Made by a program: the position numbers and the translations under genes. Positions 1 to 6,790 of a DNA stretch of 16,723 nucleotides are shown here, piece by piece; the stretch's first letter is position 1; each line of letters begins with the position of its first letter. Below the pieces are notes generated by a model that saw only the letters and a list, made by a program, of their open reading frames with translations, was not told the origin of the DNA and did no database searches. Source of the DNA: Kiritimatiellales bacterium (GTDB taxonomy: Bacteria; Verrucomicrobiota; Kiritimatiellia; Kiritimatiellales; Pontiellaceae). The stretch lies in NCBI GenBank assembly GCA_021734595.1, contig JAIPIO010000045.1:1-16723 (forward strand). The letters are read 5' to 3'.

Positions 1-95
1 CCATCCCATGCTTCGGAGGCATGCTCATCGAAGTCGTCACCATGCTCGTCGTCCCCGTCCTCTACTGCTGGTGGCAGGAACGAAAGATCAGGTAG
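1..95 (+). CDS. RND-family efflux transporter, C-terminal end (partial)
   Basis: The frame beginning at base 3 is open from the window edge and ends at TAG 93-95. Its 30 residues include FGGMLIEVVTMLVVPVLYCW, then QERKIR. A GGM-(hydrophobic stretch)-P-x-x-Y ending with a few basic residues is how the last transmembrane helix of CusA/CzcA-type heavy-metal RND pumps finishes. These are inner-membrane proton-driven exporters that work with a periplasmic adaptor and an outer-membrane channel. Only the end of the last helix is visible, so substrate cannot be judged. The stop codon falls inside the left arm of an inverted-repeat element (91-175), so the last residues may be supplied by that element. 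Confidence 0.65.
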   Translation, partial: IPCFGGMLIEVVTMLVVPVLYCWWQERKIR

Positions 96-175
96 GGAGC
101 GATCGCCGAGCGCGCCACACGCACAGCTCAGCCGCACCGATTCTCCGACGGACAGCCCGGCGGGCTGTCCCTACC
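91..175. repeat. Short inverted-repeat element (REP/MITE-like)
   Basis: An 85-bp segment is bounded by perfect 8-bp inverted ends, GGTAGGGA (91-98) and TCCCTACC (168-175). The right half holds a perfect 9-bp hairpin, GGACAGCCC-GGC-GGGCTGTCC (150-170). There is no T-tract after the hairpin, so an intrinsic terminator is not the obvious reading. From memory, similar GTAGGGACAGCC-type palindromes are scattered between genes in Kiritimatiellota and related genomes; I could not check copy number. The left end overlaps the last codons and stop of the upstream efflux gene. Confidence 0.5.
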
Positions 176-202
176 GGCAGAATCTCGCAGCAGCTGGCTT
201 TC

Positions 203-217
203 TTCCAATGCTTGGAA
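203..217. repeat. Dispersed palindrome TTCCA-N5-TGGAA, copy 1
   Basis: Exact TTCCAATGCTTGGAA, intergenic. It is flanked by a T-run on the left and an A-run on the right, which lengthens the dyad. It belongs to the family with consensus TTCCAAT-N3-TGGAA. Confidence 0.7.
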
Positions 218-410
218 AACGCTGTGCCACAAAACCACCAACCGGTTAAATACAGATCTATTACCGGAGAGCCGAAAATGATGAGATACACGCCGCACTT
301 ACAATGCTTAAATATGATATAAGTAATTACTATTGTTATCTTTAATAGGATCTCTTAACTCTTGACGCATCAGAAATCAGGTTTAACTTTGGCTTGGACA
401 AGCCGACACA

Positions 411-416
411 AGGAGG
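411..416 (+). promoter_or_regulatory. Ribosome binding site fixing the HAF gene start
   Basis: AGGAGG lies five bases before GTG 422-424. It supports GTG over the more distant in-frame TTG at 362, which has no such site and would place 20 extra residues before an evident signal peptide. Confidence 0.8.
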
Positions 417-421
417 GCGCT

Positions 422-1693
422 GTGAAAACATTTCTGTCGTTTATTTTTGTTATGTTTATCGCTTCTTTCCTAGTGCGGGCGGATGAATTTCAGGGTCTGG
501 GCAAGCTGGGGTCTGCCTCGACATCGGCTGAAGGGGTTTCCCCTGACGGAACGACCGTGGTTGGTTCTGCCAACGCGGAGGCAATCAGCTGGACAGTCGC
601 CGGCGGCTTGGTGAGCCTCAGCGGCTCGTCGATTTTGAGCTACGCCTACGGTGCGTCGTCCGATGGTTCTGTTATTATCGGTTACTTTTACAGCGAAGAT
701 CTGGGCGATTACAGGGCTTGCCGCTGGACGGCTTCCGGAATGGAAGTGATTCGCCCCCAGATAGACGTTCCCGTTTACAGCGCGGCCTGGGATATCTCGG
801 CGGATGGCTCGGTGATTGTCGGTGAAAAAGACACGGAGGAGGGGCGTGAGGCTTTTCGCTCGTTAGGGGTTGGGGCATTGCTGGGACTTGGAGACTTGGA
901 AGGGGGTTCGTTCAACAGCGCAGCTTATGGAGCGTCCGGCAATGGATCGGTGGTGGTCGGGCGTGGTAGGTCGGGCAGTGGCTATGAGGCCTTTCGCTGG
1001 ACTGCGGCCGGTATGATAGGGCTTGGCGACCTTGATGGCGGTAGCTTTTACAGCTCTGCGAGTGCGGTGTCGGACGATGGTTCCGTCGTGGTCGGTTATG
1101 GCAGTTCCTCCAACGGAGGGGAGGCGTTTCGCTGGACGCCTAGCGGCGGGATGGTCGGAATTGGCGATTTGCCCGGTGGCGATTTCTATAGCTGGGCCAA
1201 TGATGTGTCTGCCAATGGATCAGTGGTAGTCGGCCGCAGTAAAACGGCGAATGGACAGGAGGCGTTCATCTGGGATGCGGTTAACGGTATGCGCAACCTG
1301 AAGGATGTGCTGGAGGCCGGCGGCCTTGATTTGACCGGCTGGCTGCTTGAAACGGCGACCGGGGTGTCGGCCGATGGATGCACGATTACCGGTAATGGAG
1401 AGAATCCAGAGGGCAGCAGCGAAGCGTGGGTGGCCATGCTCGACGAGTCCGCGCCGAACGATTTTTTGATTACGAGTTTTTCAACCGATCTTCCAAGTGG
1501 AAACACCAGCCTCCAATGGAACTCTATTTCTGGAACCACCTATCAAGTCGAGTATACCGATGCGCTGACGAATACGGATTGGAATCTGCTGCTCCCCGTA
1601 ACAAGCATTTCGAACGAGACTGTTCTGGTGCATACGAACGGTTTGGACTCCAGTACAGATGCCCGTTTTTACCGCATCCTTCTTGATCCTTGA
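422..1693 (+). CDS. Secreted HAF-repeat protein
   Basis: A 423-residue protein starting at GTG 422, five bases after AGGAGG. The first ~21 residues form a signal peptide (basic start, hydrophobic core FIFVMFIASFLV, likely cut after VRA). The body consists of HAF-family extracellular repeats: a GLGDL-GG-(S/D)F start, a DGSVVVG core and an EAFRWT end. There are about six units between residues 25 and 335. One unit (near base 860) reads EAFRSLGVGALLGLGDL instead of EAFRWT-. The last ~80 residues form a separate beta-rich module (LQW...YQVEYT...W...ARFYR) also found at the end of the leucine-rich-repeat protein at 9808. Function is unknown; such proteins are exported or surface-associated and are common in the PVC group. 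A weak hairpin follows at 1702-1713. Confidence 0.8.
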   Translation: MKTFLSFIFVMFIASFLVRADEFQGLGKLGSASTSAEGVSPDGTTVVGSANAEAISWTVAGGLVSLSGSSILSYAYGASSDGSVIIGYFYSEDLGDYRACRWTASGMEVIRPQIDVPVYSAAWDISADGSVIVGEKDTEEGREAFRSLGVGALLGLGDLEGGSFNSAAYGASGNGSVVVGRGRSGSGYEAFRWTAAGMIGLGDLDGGSFYSSASAVSDDGSVVVGYGSSSNGGEAFRWTPSGGMVGIGDLPGGDFYSWANDVSANGSVVVGRSKTANGQEAFIWDAVNGMRNLKDVLEAGGLDLTGWLLETATGVSADGCTITGNGENPEGSSEAWVAMLDESAPNDFLITSFSTDLPSGNTSLQWNSISGTTYQVEYTDALTNTDWNLLLPVTSISNETVLVHTNGLDSSTDARFYRILLDP

Positions 1694-1701
1694 TGAAGAG
1701 A

Positions 1702-1713
1702 GCCCCGAGGGGC
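1702..1713 (+). terminator. Weak candidate terminator hairpin
   Basis: GCCCC-GA-GGGGC lies eight bases after the HAF gene stop codon. It is followed by GGGCATAATTTT rather than a clean T-run, so termination here is only a possibility. Confidence 0.3.
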
Positions 1714-1800
1714 GGGCATAATTTTCTCGGCATTTAAACATTTGAAAACGACACGGCGCAGGAGGTTTTCAGCACTCTAGCGGGCGGGTGGCGAAACATG

Positions 1801-1815
1801 TTCCAATCCTTGGAA
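1801..1815. repeat. Dispersed palindrome TTCCA-N5-TGGAA, copy 2
   Basis: Exact TTCCAATCCTTGGAA, in the 255-bp gap before the Na/Pi cotransporter. A second match with one mismatch (TTCCACAGGCTGGAT, 1820-1834) follows four bases later, giving a near-tandem pair. Confidence 0.7.
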
Positions 1816-1948
1816 CCTATTCCACAGGCTGGATTATTATGGTTCCGATGGCGATTCCATCATTCGGCCCGCGGAAGGATGCCGTAAGGACGTGACTCCT
1901 GCCGTTCCGCTCCATTGACTTATTACCGTATCCAGCTACTCTCTTGCC

Positions 1949-3697
1949 ATGGATATACCAACTACCATGAAACTGATCTTCGGGTTGCTGGGCGGGCTTG
2001 CGCTATTCATCTATGGCATGCGGACGATGAGCACGGGGCTTTCGGACGCCGTCGGAAAGGGTATGCGCGGAATCATTACCAAGGCAACGCGAAACCGCTT
2101 TACTGGTATTAGCATGGGCAGTTCCATCGGCTTCCTGATCCAAAGTAGCGCGTCGATTGTACTGTTTGTCGGTTTCATCAACGCCGGACTCATGACGCTC
2201 AACCAGTCGCTTGCGCCGATGCTGGGCGCCAATATCGGTACGACGCTCTCCGTTCAGCTCATCTCCTTCAAGCTTTCCGATTACTGCCTCGTCGGCGTAT
2301 TCGCCGGCCTGATGATGAATCTGGTTGCAAAGACACCCAAGGTTAAGCACGGCGGGTTGGCCCTGCTGGGCTTTGGCCTGCTGTTTCTCGGCATGGTGAT
2401 CATGGGCGATGCCATACGTCCCCACCGCGAACTGTTTGAGCCGTGGCTGGCGCGCATCAACGGATCGACCACCGCCGGCCTGCTGGTCGGTACCCTTGTT
2501 GCCGCTTTTATCACGGGCGTCATCCAAAGCAGCGGTGCCGTCATCGGAATGGGGTTTGCCATGGTTTCCGCCGGGGCCATCACCGACTTCGAAGGCATCT
2601 ATCCCATCATTATCGGCGCCAACATCGGCACCTGTGTTACGGGACTGCTGGCCAGCATCGGCACCACCATTGCGGCACGGCGCATTGCCATTGCCCACCT
2701 GCTGTTCAACATTATCAGCACCACGCTGGCCGTAATTGCGGCACCGTTGTTCTACAAGTATATCCCACTGACCGCCGACGACATCATCCACCAGGCCGCG
2801 AACGCCAACACGATCAAGATGGTCATCAGTGTGCTGCTATTCCTGCCACTGGTTCCAATCTATGGAAAGCTCGTTGTGTTCATCACACCGTCCAAAACGA
2901 AGCAGCCGGAGCCCAGCTATCTGGACAGCGACCTGCTTAACCGCCCCGAGCAGGCCATTTTTGCCTGCCTGCGCGAGCTGCAGCGCACCACGCGCATCTG
3001 CCAACAAAGCCTGCGACTGGCTGCCGGGGAATTTATCCAGCACGAATCCAACCGCGACCACCTCATCCGGGTGAATGAACAGAGCGTGAACGCCATCAAG
3101 GCCGCCATGCGCGACTACCTCGCCAAACTGACCCGTCAATATCTTTCCAAGCGACAGGCGATCCTGATCGAGCATATCGACCGTTGCATGGCCGATCTCG
3201 AACGCGTGGGCGACCATATCGAAAACCTGTCTGTAATTGCCCGCCGGCAACGCGATATTCCAGCGGCACGTTTCATCCCGCCCGCCATGGAAGACTGGCT
3301 TTCGATCTACCGCGCCGTCGACCAGCTACTTGCCAAGGTGATTGAATCCCTGAATCCAGAGGTGCCGAACTTCCAGACGTTCGCAAAAGAGATCCTTGTC
3401 CTGCGCGAAGAATTCCGGGCAACGGCACTGGTGGCGCAGCAGGCGCACTTTAAGCGACTGGAAGACAAGGTCGTCACACCGATTGCAGGCATGATTTTCA
3501 ACGACTATCTTTCCAACTTCTGGCGGATCACCAAGCACATCAAGAACATCGCCTTGGCCGAGCAGCAGCCGCAGTTCTGGATCAAGCGGGAAAAGCTGGG
3601 AACGATCATGTCCAGCGAAGCCCCGGGGTACACTGTCCCCGACAACATCAACCCCAGCGATTATCTCGACAAGCTACAATCCGACGACTTCCGGTAG
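1949..3697 (+). CDS. Na/Pi cotransporter family protein with PhoU-like domain
   Basis: A 582-residue membrane protein. Residues 8-315 carry the inverted-repeat Na/Pi cotransporter fold: two QSS motifs (65-67 in QSSASIV, 193-195 in QSSGAVI), each followed by a GANIGT motif (93-98 and 223-228), with many hydrophobic helices. Residues ~333-560 are a soluble helical PhoU-like domain (EHIDRCMADLERVGDHIENL resembles the E/DxxxD metal-binding helix of PhoU). Known family members such as NptA and YjbB move phosphate across the inner membrane with sodium; the PhoU part is thought to sense or modulate. Neither ATG 1949 nor ATG 1967 has a clear Shine-Dalgarno, so the start is uncertain by six codons. 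The gene is not next to pst/pho genes in this window. Confidence 0.88.
   Translation: MDIPTTMKLIFGLLGGLALFIYGMRTMSTGLSDAVGKGMRGIITKATRNRFTGISMGSSIGFLIQSSASIVLFVGFINAGLMTLNQSLAPMLGANIGTTLSVQLISFKLSDYCLVGVFAGLMMNLVAKTPKVKHGGLALLGFGLLFLGMVIMGDAIRPHRELFEPWLARINGSTTAGLLVGTLVAAFITGVIQSSGAVIGMGFAMVSAGAITDFEGIYPIIIGANIGTCVTGLLASIGTTIAARRIAIAHLLFNIISTTLAVIAAPLFYKYIPLTADDIIHQAANANTIKMVISVLLFLPLVPIYGKLVVFITPSKTKQPEPSYLDSDLLNRPEQAIFACLRELQRTTRICQQSLRLAAGEFIQHESNRDHLIRVNEQSVNAIKAAMRDYLAKLTRQYLSKRQAILIEHIDRCMADLERVGDHIENLSVIARRQRDIPAARFIPPAMEDWLSIYRAVDQLLAKVIESLNPEVPNFQTFAKEILVLREEFRATALVAQQAHFKRLEDKVVTPIAGMIFNDYLSNFWRITKHIKNIALAEQQPQFWIKREKLGTIMSSEAPGYTVPDNINPSDYLDKLQSDDFR
2853..2867. repeat. Dispersed palindrome TTCCA-N5-TGGAA, copy 3 (in CDS)
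   Basis: Exact TTCCAATCTATGGAA inside the Na/Pi cotransporter gene, in the codons for the hydrophobic VPIYGK segment. Confidence 0.55.
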
Positions 3698-3849
3698 ACG
3701 AGACGGCCATCGCGCATAATATGTCCACGGCGCATTCCTTATAGCTATTCGAACCACTACTGGCAGGAACGGATAATTCGTTAAAGATGGCGGTGGATAA
3801 AACCAGCGGAATACTGAATATTAAGATCCGACAATAAAGGTGCTTTAAT

Positions 3850-4467
3850 ATGGATGATGGAAGTAAACAGTTTCAGAAACGCGGGTCGAACTTCGGTCGG
3901 AATAATAACCAGTCGCGGATGAACCGGCATGCGTCCGGCTCAAAGGCGTTGATCAAGGAGGAATCCGAACTCGATGATCTGCTGGATCAAGTGAAGGAGC
4001 CGCTGATTCTGATTCTGGACTGTGTGCAGGATCCTCATAATCTGGGGGCTTGCCTGCGGTCTGCCAACGGTGCCGGAGTGGATGCCGTGATTATCCCGAA
4101 AGACAAGTCGGCTCCGGTAACCGATACGGTGATAGCCGTCAGCTGCGGCGGTGCAACGCACACGCCGGTTTTCCGCGTCACAAATTTGGCGCGCACCATG
4201 GAGCAACTTAAAAAACGCGGGATATGGATTTATGGCACGTCGGACCACCAGGGAACCCAGGATCTCTACGAAACCGACCTCACCGGTCCGCTGGCATTGG
4301 TCATGGGTTCCGAAGCCAAGGGCATGCGGCGGTTAACCCAGGAGAATTGCGATTTTCTGCTCTCGTTTCCGATGGCCGGTTTTGTGGAATGCCTCAATGT
4401 ATCCGTGGCCACCGGCGTCTGCCTTTTCGAGATCGTCCGGCAACGGAAGGCCAAGTTAAGCTCCTGA
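3850..4467 (+). CDS. rlmB: RlmB-like 23S rRNA 2'-O-methyltransferase (TrmH/SpoU family), lacking N-terminal domain
   Basis: A 205-residue SPOUT methyltransferase. The three SpoU motifs are present: DPHNLGACLRSANGAGV (61-77), ALVMGSEAKGMRRLT (149-163) and MAGFVECLNVSVATGVCLFE (175-194). The closest match I recall is E. coli RlmB, which methylates the ribose of G2251 in 23S rRNA. Family members usually have ~245 residues with an L7Ae-like RNA-binding domain of ~75 residues first. Here that domain is absent and is replaced by ~45 residues rich in Asn, Gln, Ser, Arg and Gly, probably disordered. The ATG has an AAAGGTG just upstream (3837-3843), and the 152-bp upstream gap shows no open remnant of the missing domain. 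The gene ends 68 bp from convergent mnmH. Confidence 0.82.
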   Translation: MDDGSKQFQKRGSNFGRNNNQSRMNRHASGSKALIKEESELDDLLDQVKEPLILILDCVQDPHNLGACLRSANGAGVDAVIIPKDKSAPVTDTVIAVSCGGATHTPVFRVTNLARTMEQLKKRGIWIYGTSDHQGTQDLYETDLTGPLALVMGSEAKGMRRLTQENCDFLLSFPMAGFVECLNVSVATGVCLFEIVRQRKAKLSS

Positions 4468-4496
4468 CACCATGCCGGAATTGATTTGGTACTGCC

Positions 4497-4510
4497 GGGC
4501 GGGCTCGCCC
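4497..4510. terminator. Candidate terminator between convergent rlmB and mnmH
   Basis: GGGCG-GGCT-CGCCC is a perfect 5-bp stem with a 4-base loop, 29 bp after the rlmB stop and 25 bp beyond the mnmH stop. It is followed by TCTCC on the plus strand, so only a weak intrinsic terminator. Position between two converging genes is the main support. Confidence 0.35.
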
Positions 4511-4535
4511 TCTCCAACAGCTCCGCTTGTTGTTG

Positions 4536-5627
4536 TCAGCCTAGATTGGTGATGTATTCAAGCACTGCGTCCGCTGGGCCTTGAAAAACAATCTTCTTAC
4601 GCTTTTGCTCGAGCTGGTAGTCGTACATCGGGTCGTAGTATTCGACCAGCAGCAGCTCGATCCAACCCTTGTGGGCAGAGGAGTCGCCGGCGGCCAGCTG
4701 GTGGTCATAGGCGTCCTGCAGCAACCGGTTGGCACGCTTGAGCCGTTCGCCGCCGAGGAGCTTGCGGATGCGCTGCAGACTGCCTCGAATATCTTCCAAC
4801 CACCGGAAGAGTCCTTCGGCGCCATACACCTGTGTGAAGGTCGATTGAGCGGCAGATACATATTCATCGAAGGTGATCTGCACACGTTCCGCCAATGGGG
4901 TTTCGAGCAGGACAACATCCGCTTCGGAAAAATGCTTCACCAACAGGGTCGGAAGATAGCGACTGCCGATATGCCGGCCTTCGTCCTCAACCATCATGTG
5001 GCGATGGCCGGCGACTTCGTGCTGGATCAGCGCCCAGACCAGGCTGTTTTCAAAATCGATCTGGGTCGGTTGCGGGTTGATGAAGCGGCCAAAGGATGAT
5101 CCACGATGGTTGGCCAGCGCCTCCAGATCGACCGCATTTTCCAACCTTTCGAGCAGAAGTGTTTTCCCCGAGCCGGTGCGTCCGCCAAGAACGCTGGGGA
5201 TGCTTTTTAGATGCGCCGGGTCGAGATGGTTGATGAGATAGTTTCGGAATGCCTTGTAGCCGCCTTCGAGCCGGGGAATGTCCCGCCCCACGGCCTCCTC
5301 CGCCCAGTCTTGGCTAAGTTGCGAGCGCATGCCGCCGCGGAAGCAGTACATCAACGCATGGGAATGTTCGTCCACAAATGCCTTCCATGTAGCAATGCGC
5401 GATTCCTTGACTGCACCACAGACAAGTTCATGCCCCAGGGCGATTGCGGCGGCCTGCCCCTTCTGCTTGTAGCAGATGCCAACGAGCCGTCGCTCCTCGT
5501 CGTTCATCAGCGGCAGGTTAACCGCATTCGGAAACGCACCCGCCGCAAACTCGACCGGGGCGCGCACGTCGATCAAGGGAACATCCTCGACGACGATGCG
5601 ATGGAAATCATTGGTGGTTTTGTCCAT
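4536..5627 (-). CDS. mnmH: tRNA 2-selenouridine synthase
   Basis: A 363-residue protein of the MnmH/SelU (YbbB) family. It replaces sulfur by selenium in 2-thiouridine at tRNA position 34, using selenophosphate and a geranylated intermediate. Residues ~12-130 form a rhodanese domain: DVRAPVEF near the start and the catalytic Cys95 in YCFRGGMRS. Residues ~145-360 form the P-loop part, with the Walker A GGRTGSGKT at 148-156. Length is typical. The start ATG (5627) lies three bases after the selD stop (TGA 5633-5631), so the pair is one transcript and probably coupled, and SelD provides the substrate. Identification is firm from both motifs and context. Confidence 0.95.
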   Translation of the reverse strand: MDKTTNDFHRIVVEDVPLIDVRAPVEFAAGAFPNAVNLPLMNDEERRLVGICYKQKGQAAAIALGHELVCGAVKESRIATWKAFVDEHSHALMYCFRGGMRSQLSQDWAEEAVGRDIPRLEGGYKAFRNYLINHLDPAHLKSIPSVLGGRTGSGKTLLLERLENAVDLEALANHRGSSFGRFINPQPTQIDFENSLVWALIQHEVAGHRHMMVEDEGRHIGSRYLPTLLVKHFSEADVVLLETPLAERVQITFDEYVSAAQSTFTQVYGAEGLFRWLEDIRGSLQRIRKLLGGERLKRANRLLQDAYDHQLAAGDSSAHKGWIELLLVEYYDPMYDYQLEQKRKKIVFQGPADAVLEYITNLG

Positions 5628-5630
5628 GGA

Positions 5631-6662
5631 TCAAACGACCTCGATTAGCTTGTCGCCTTGCTCGCGGGTTTGCCCGATGGATTCAAGGTCGAGACCGGCA
5701 GCGGCGGTCAGCGTCAGGAATGCACCAACGCTTTCTGACTTAACAATGCACAGCAATCCACCCGAAGTCTGCGGATCGCAAAGGATGCCGCGCTGCTCGT
5801 CGGTCAGCTCGCCGACCGTATGGCCATAGCTTTTATAATTATTGATCAAGCCGCCCGGAATGCAGCCGAGCGCCAAATAGGTTCCAACGTTTGGAAGTTG
5901 CTTCACCCGGTTGAACTGCACGGTGGCCGAAATGCCGCTGCCCGCGCAGATTTCGCCGAGGTGGCCGAGCAGGCCGAAGCCGGTAACGTCTGTCATGGCC
6001 ACGACGCCTCTGATCTTGGCGATTTCCGAACCAAGGGTGTTGGGCATGCACATGCTTGCCACGGCGGGATCGATATGGCCGGGTTCGATGACGCCCTTTT
6101 TCTGCGCCGTGCCCAGGATTCCGATGCCCAGCGGCTTCGTGAGAAATATTTCGCACCCGGGCACGGCGGTGTTGTTTTGTTTCAGGTTCACGTTGTCGAC
6201 GATTCCAGTCACGGCCAACCCGAAGATCGGCTCCGGCGAATCGATCGAATGCCCTCCGGCCAGGGGGATGCCCGCGTCGTCGCACGCCGCTCGCCCGCCA
6301 TCAATAACCTGCCGCCCGACTTCGGCGGAGAGCTTGCTGATCGGCCAGCCAAAGATGGAGATGGCCATCAGCGGCTTGCCGCCCATCGCATAGATGTCGC
6401 TAAGGGCGTTCGTTGCAGCGATGCGGCCAAAGGTGAAGGGATCGTCGACGATCGGCATGAAGAAATCGGTTGTACTGAGCACGGAGGTTCCGTTGCCCAG
6501 GTCGAAAGCCGCCGCGTCGTCCTTGCTGCTATTGCCGACGAGCAGGTTCGGGTGCGGCAATGCCGGGCGGGAGGTTTCCAGAATCGATTCCAGCAGCTCC
6601 GGCGAAATCTTGCAGCCGCATCCGGCACCGTGGCTATATTGGGTTAGCTTCACTTCTTCCAT
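5631..6662 (-). CDS. selD: Selenide, water dikinase (selenophosphate synthetase)
   Basis: A 343-residue enzyme making selenophosphate from selenide and ATP. The N-terminus LTQYSHGAGCGCK is almost the same as in E. coli SelD; Cys15 and Lys18 match the catalytic Cys17 and Lys20. This is a Cys-type SelD, since no TGA interrupts the frame. The glycine-rich loop and the C-terminal ...DPQTSGGLL... motif are also present. The start is ATG 6662-6660 because AAAGGAG lies eight bases before it and the family N-terminus begins here; an upstream in-frame start would add 45 unrelated residues and run through the promoter. It is followed by mnmH after three bases. The clearest promoter (6697-6725) overlaps a 16-bp palindrome. 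Confidence 0.96.
   Translation of the reverse strand: MEEVKLTQYSHGAGCGCKISPELLESILETSRPALPHPNLLVGNSSKDDAAAFDLGNGTSVLSTTDFFMPIVDDPFTFGRIAATNALSDIYAMGGKPLMAISIFGWPISKLSAEVGRQVIDGGRAACDDAGIPLAGGHSIDSPEPIFGLAVTGIVDNVNLKQNNTAVPGCEIFLTKPLGIGILGTAQKKGVIEPGHIDPAVASMCMPNTLGSEIAKIRGVVAMTDVTGFGLLGHLGEICAGSGISATVQFNRVKQLPNVGTYLALGCIPGGLINNYKSYGHTVGELTDEQRGILCDPQTSGGLLCIVKSESVGAFLTLTAAAGLDLESIGQTREQGDKLIEVV
5882..5896. repeat. TTCCA-N5-TGGAA match in selD (variant spacer)
   Basis: Exact in both arms (TTCCAACGTTTGGAA), but the spacer lacks the AT start shared by seven other copies. It encodes part of LPNVGTYLALG in SelD, so it may be coincidental. Confidence 0.35.
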
Positions 6663-6670
6663 AGTGTCTT

Positions 6671-6677
6671 CTCCTTT
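6671..6677 (-). promoter_or_regulatory. selD: Ribosome binding site fixing the selD start
   Basis: Read on the minus strand this is AAAGGAG, with eight bases to the ATG at 6662. It selects this start over the in-frame start 45 codons upstream. Confidence 0.85.
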
Positions 6678-6690
6678 AAAGATAACATTG

Positions 6691-6706
6691 CGGATAATTT
6701 TATCCG
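6691..6706. promoter_or_regulatory. 16-bp palindrome over the selD -10 box (operator candidate)
   Basis: CGGATAATTTTATCCG is a perfect dyad (7-bp arms, 2-bp centre) about 29 bases upstream of the selD start codon. It covers the likely -10 hexamer, which is where a repressor would act. I do not recognise the regulator. Confidence 0.5.
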
Positions 6707-6725
6707 ACCCGGCCCCCGGTGTCCA
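6697..6725 (-). promoter_or_regulatory. Likely sigma-70-type promoter of selD-mnmH
   Basis: On the minus strand, TGGACA (6725-6720, one mismatch to TTGACA), a 17-bp spacer and TAAAAT (6702-6697, one mismatch to TATAAT). It sits in the 128-bp gap after the RluA-family gene and 35 bp before the selD ATG. This suggests that selD-mnmH can be transcribed separately from hemW and the RluA-family gene. Confidence 0.6.
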
Positions 6726-6790
6726 TTCTTTGCCGCCATCTGGAACATTGTCGCGAAAGCAAACCGCAACCGGTTCAAAGGGCTGCCACT

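Larger units (their letters stand above)
96..421. other. Intergenic region between efflux gene and HAF-repeat gene
   Basis: No convincing gene is seen in these 326 bases. The stretch holds most of the inverted-repeat element (to 175), one TTCCA-N5-TGGAA palindrome (203-217), an AT-rich patch (about 300-360) that could hold the promoter of the next gene, and the Shine-Dalgarno at 411-416. A TATGAT hexamer at 313-318 is a possible -10 box but has no good -35 partner. A reading frame across 8-322 exists but has no family resemblance and is frame-shifted against the efflux gene. Confidence 0.5.

Noticed and set aside
8..322. 104-codon open frame across the efflux gene end and the intergenic region
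   Set aside because: It is out of frame with the efflux gene, arginine/histidine-rich, resembles no family and runs through an inverted-repeat element.
362..421. TTG start for the HAF-repeat gene
   Set aside because: It would add 20 residues before a clear signal peptide; the GTG at 422 has AGGAGG five bases upstream.
1743..1771. TGAAAAC...GTTTTCA inverted repeat with AGGAGG in the loop, as a possible small gene leader
   Set aside because: The arms are only 7 bp with a 15-base loop, and no start codon with an open frame follows the AGGAGG.
2003..2791. 262-codon open frame antisense to the Na/Pi cotransporter
   Set aside because: Its composition (Asp, Gly, Gln, His-rich) is typical of the mirror frame of a GC-rich membrane-protein gene; the forward frame has all family motifs.
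4794..4808. Further palindrome copies with one mismatch (4794-4808, 7780-7794, 12649-12663)
   Set aside because: Each lies in coding DNA for ordinary residues (for example the conserved GFIFQTSEIYGG of GlyRS) and lacks the AT-first spacer, so chance or protein conservation explains them.
5820..6647. 275-codon open frame antisense to selD
   Set aside because: Mirror of a GC-rich gene; selD on the other strand is beyond doubt.
5682..6662. Selenocysteine-containing SelD
   Set aside because: The active-site position is Cys (GAGCGCK) and no in-frame TGA is present.
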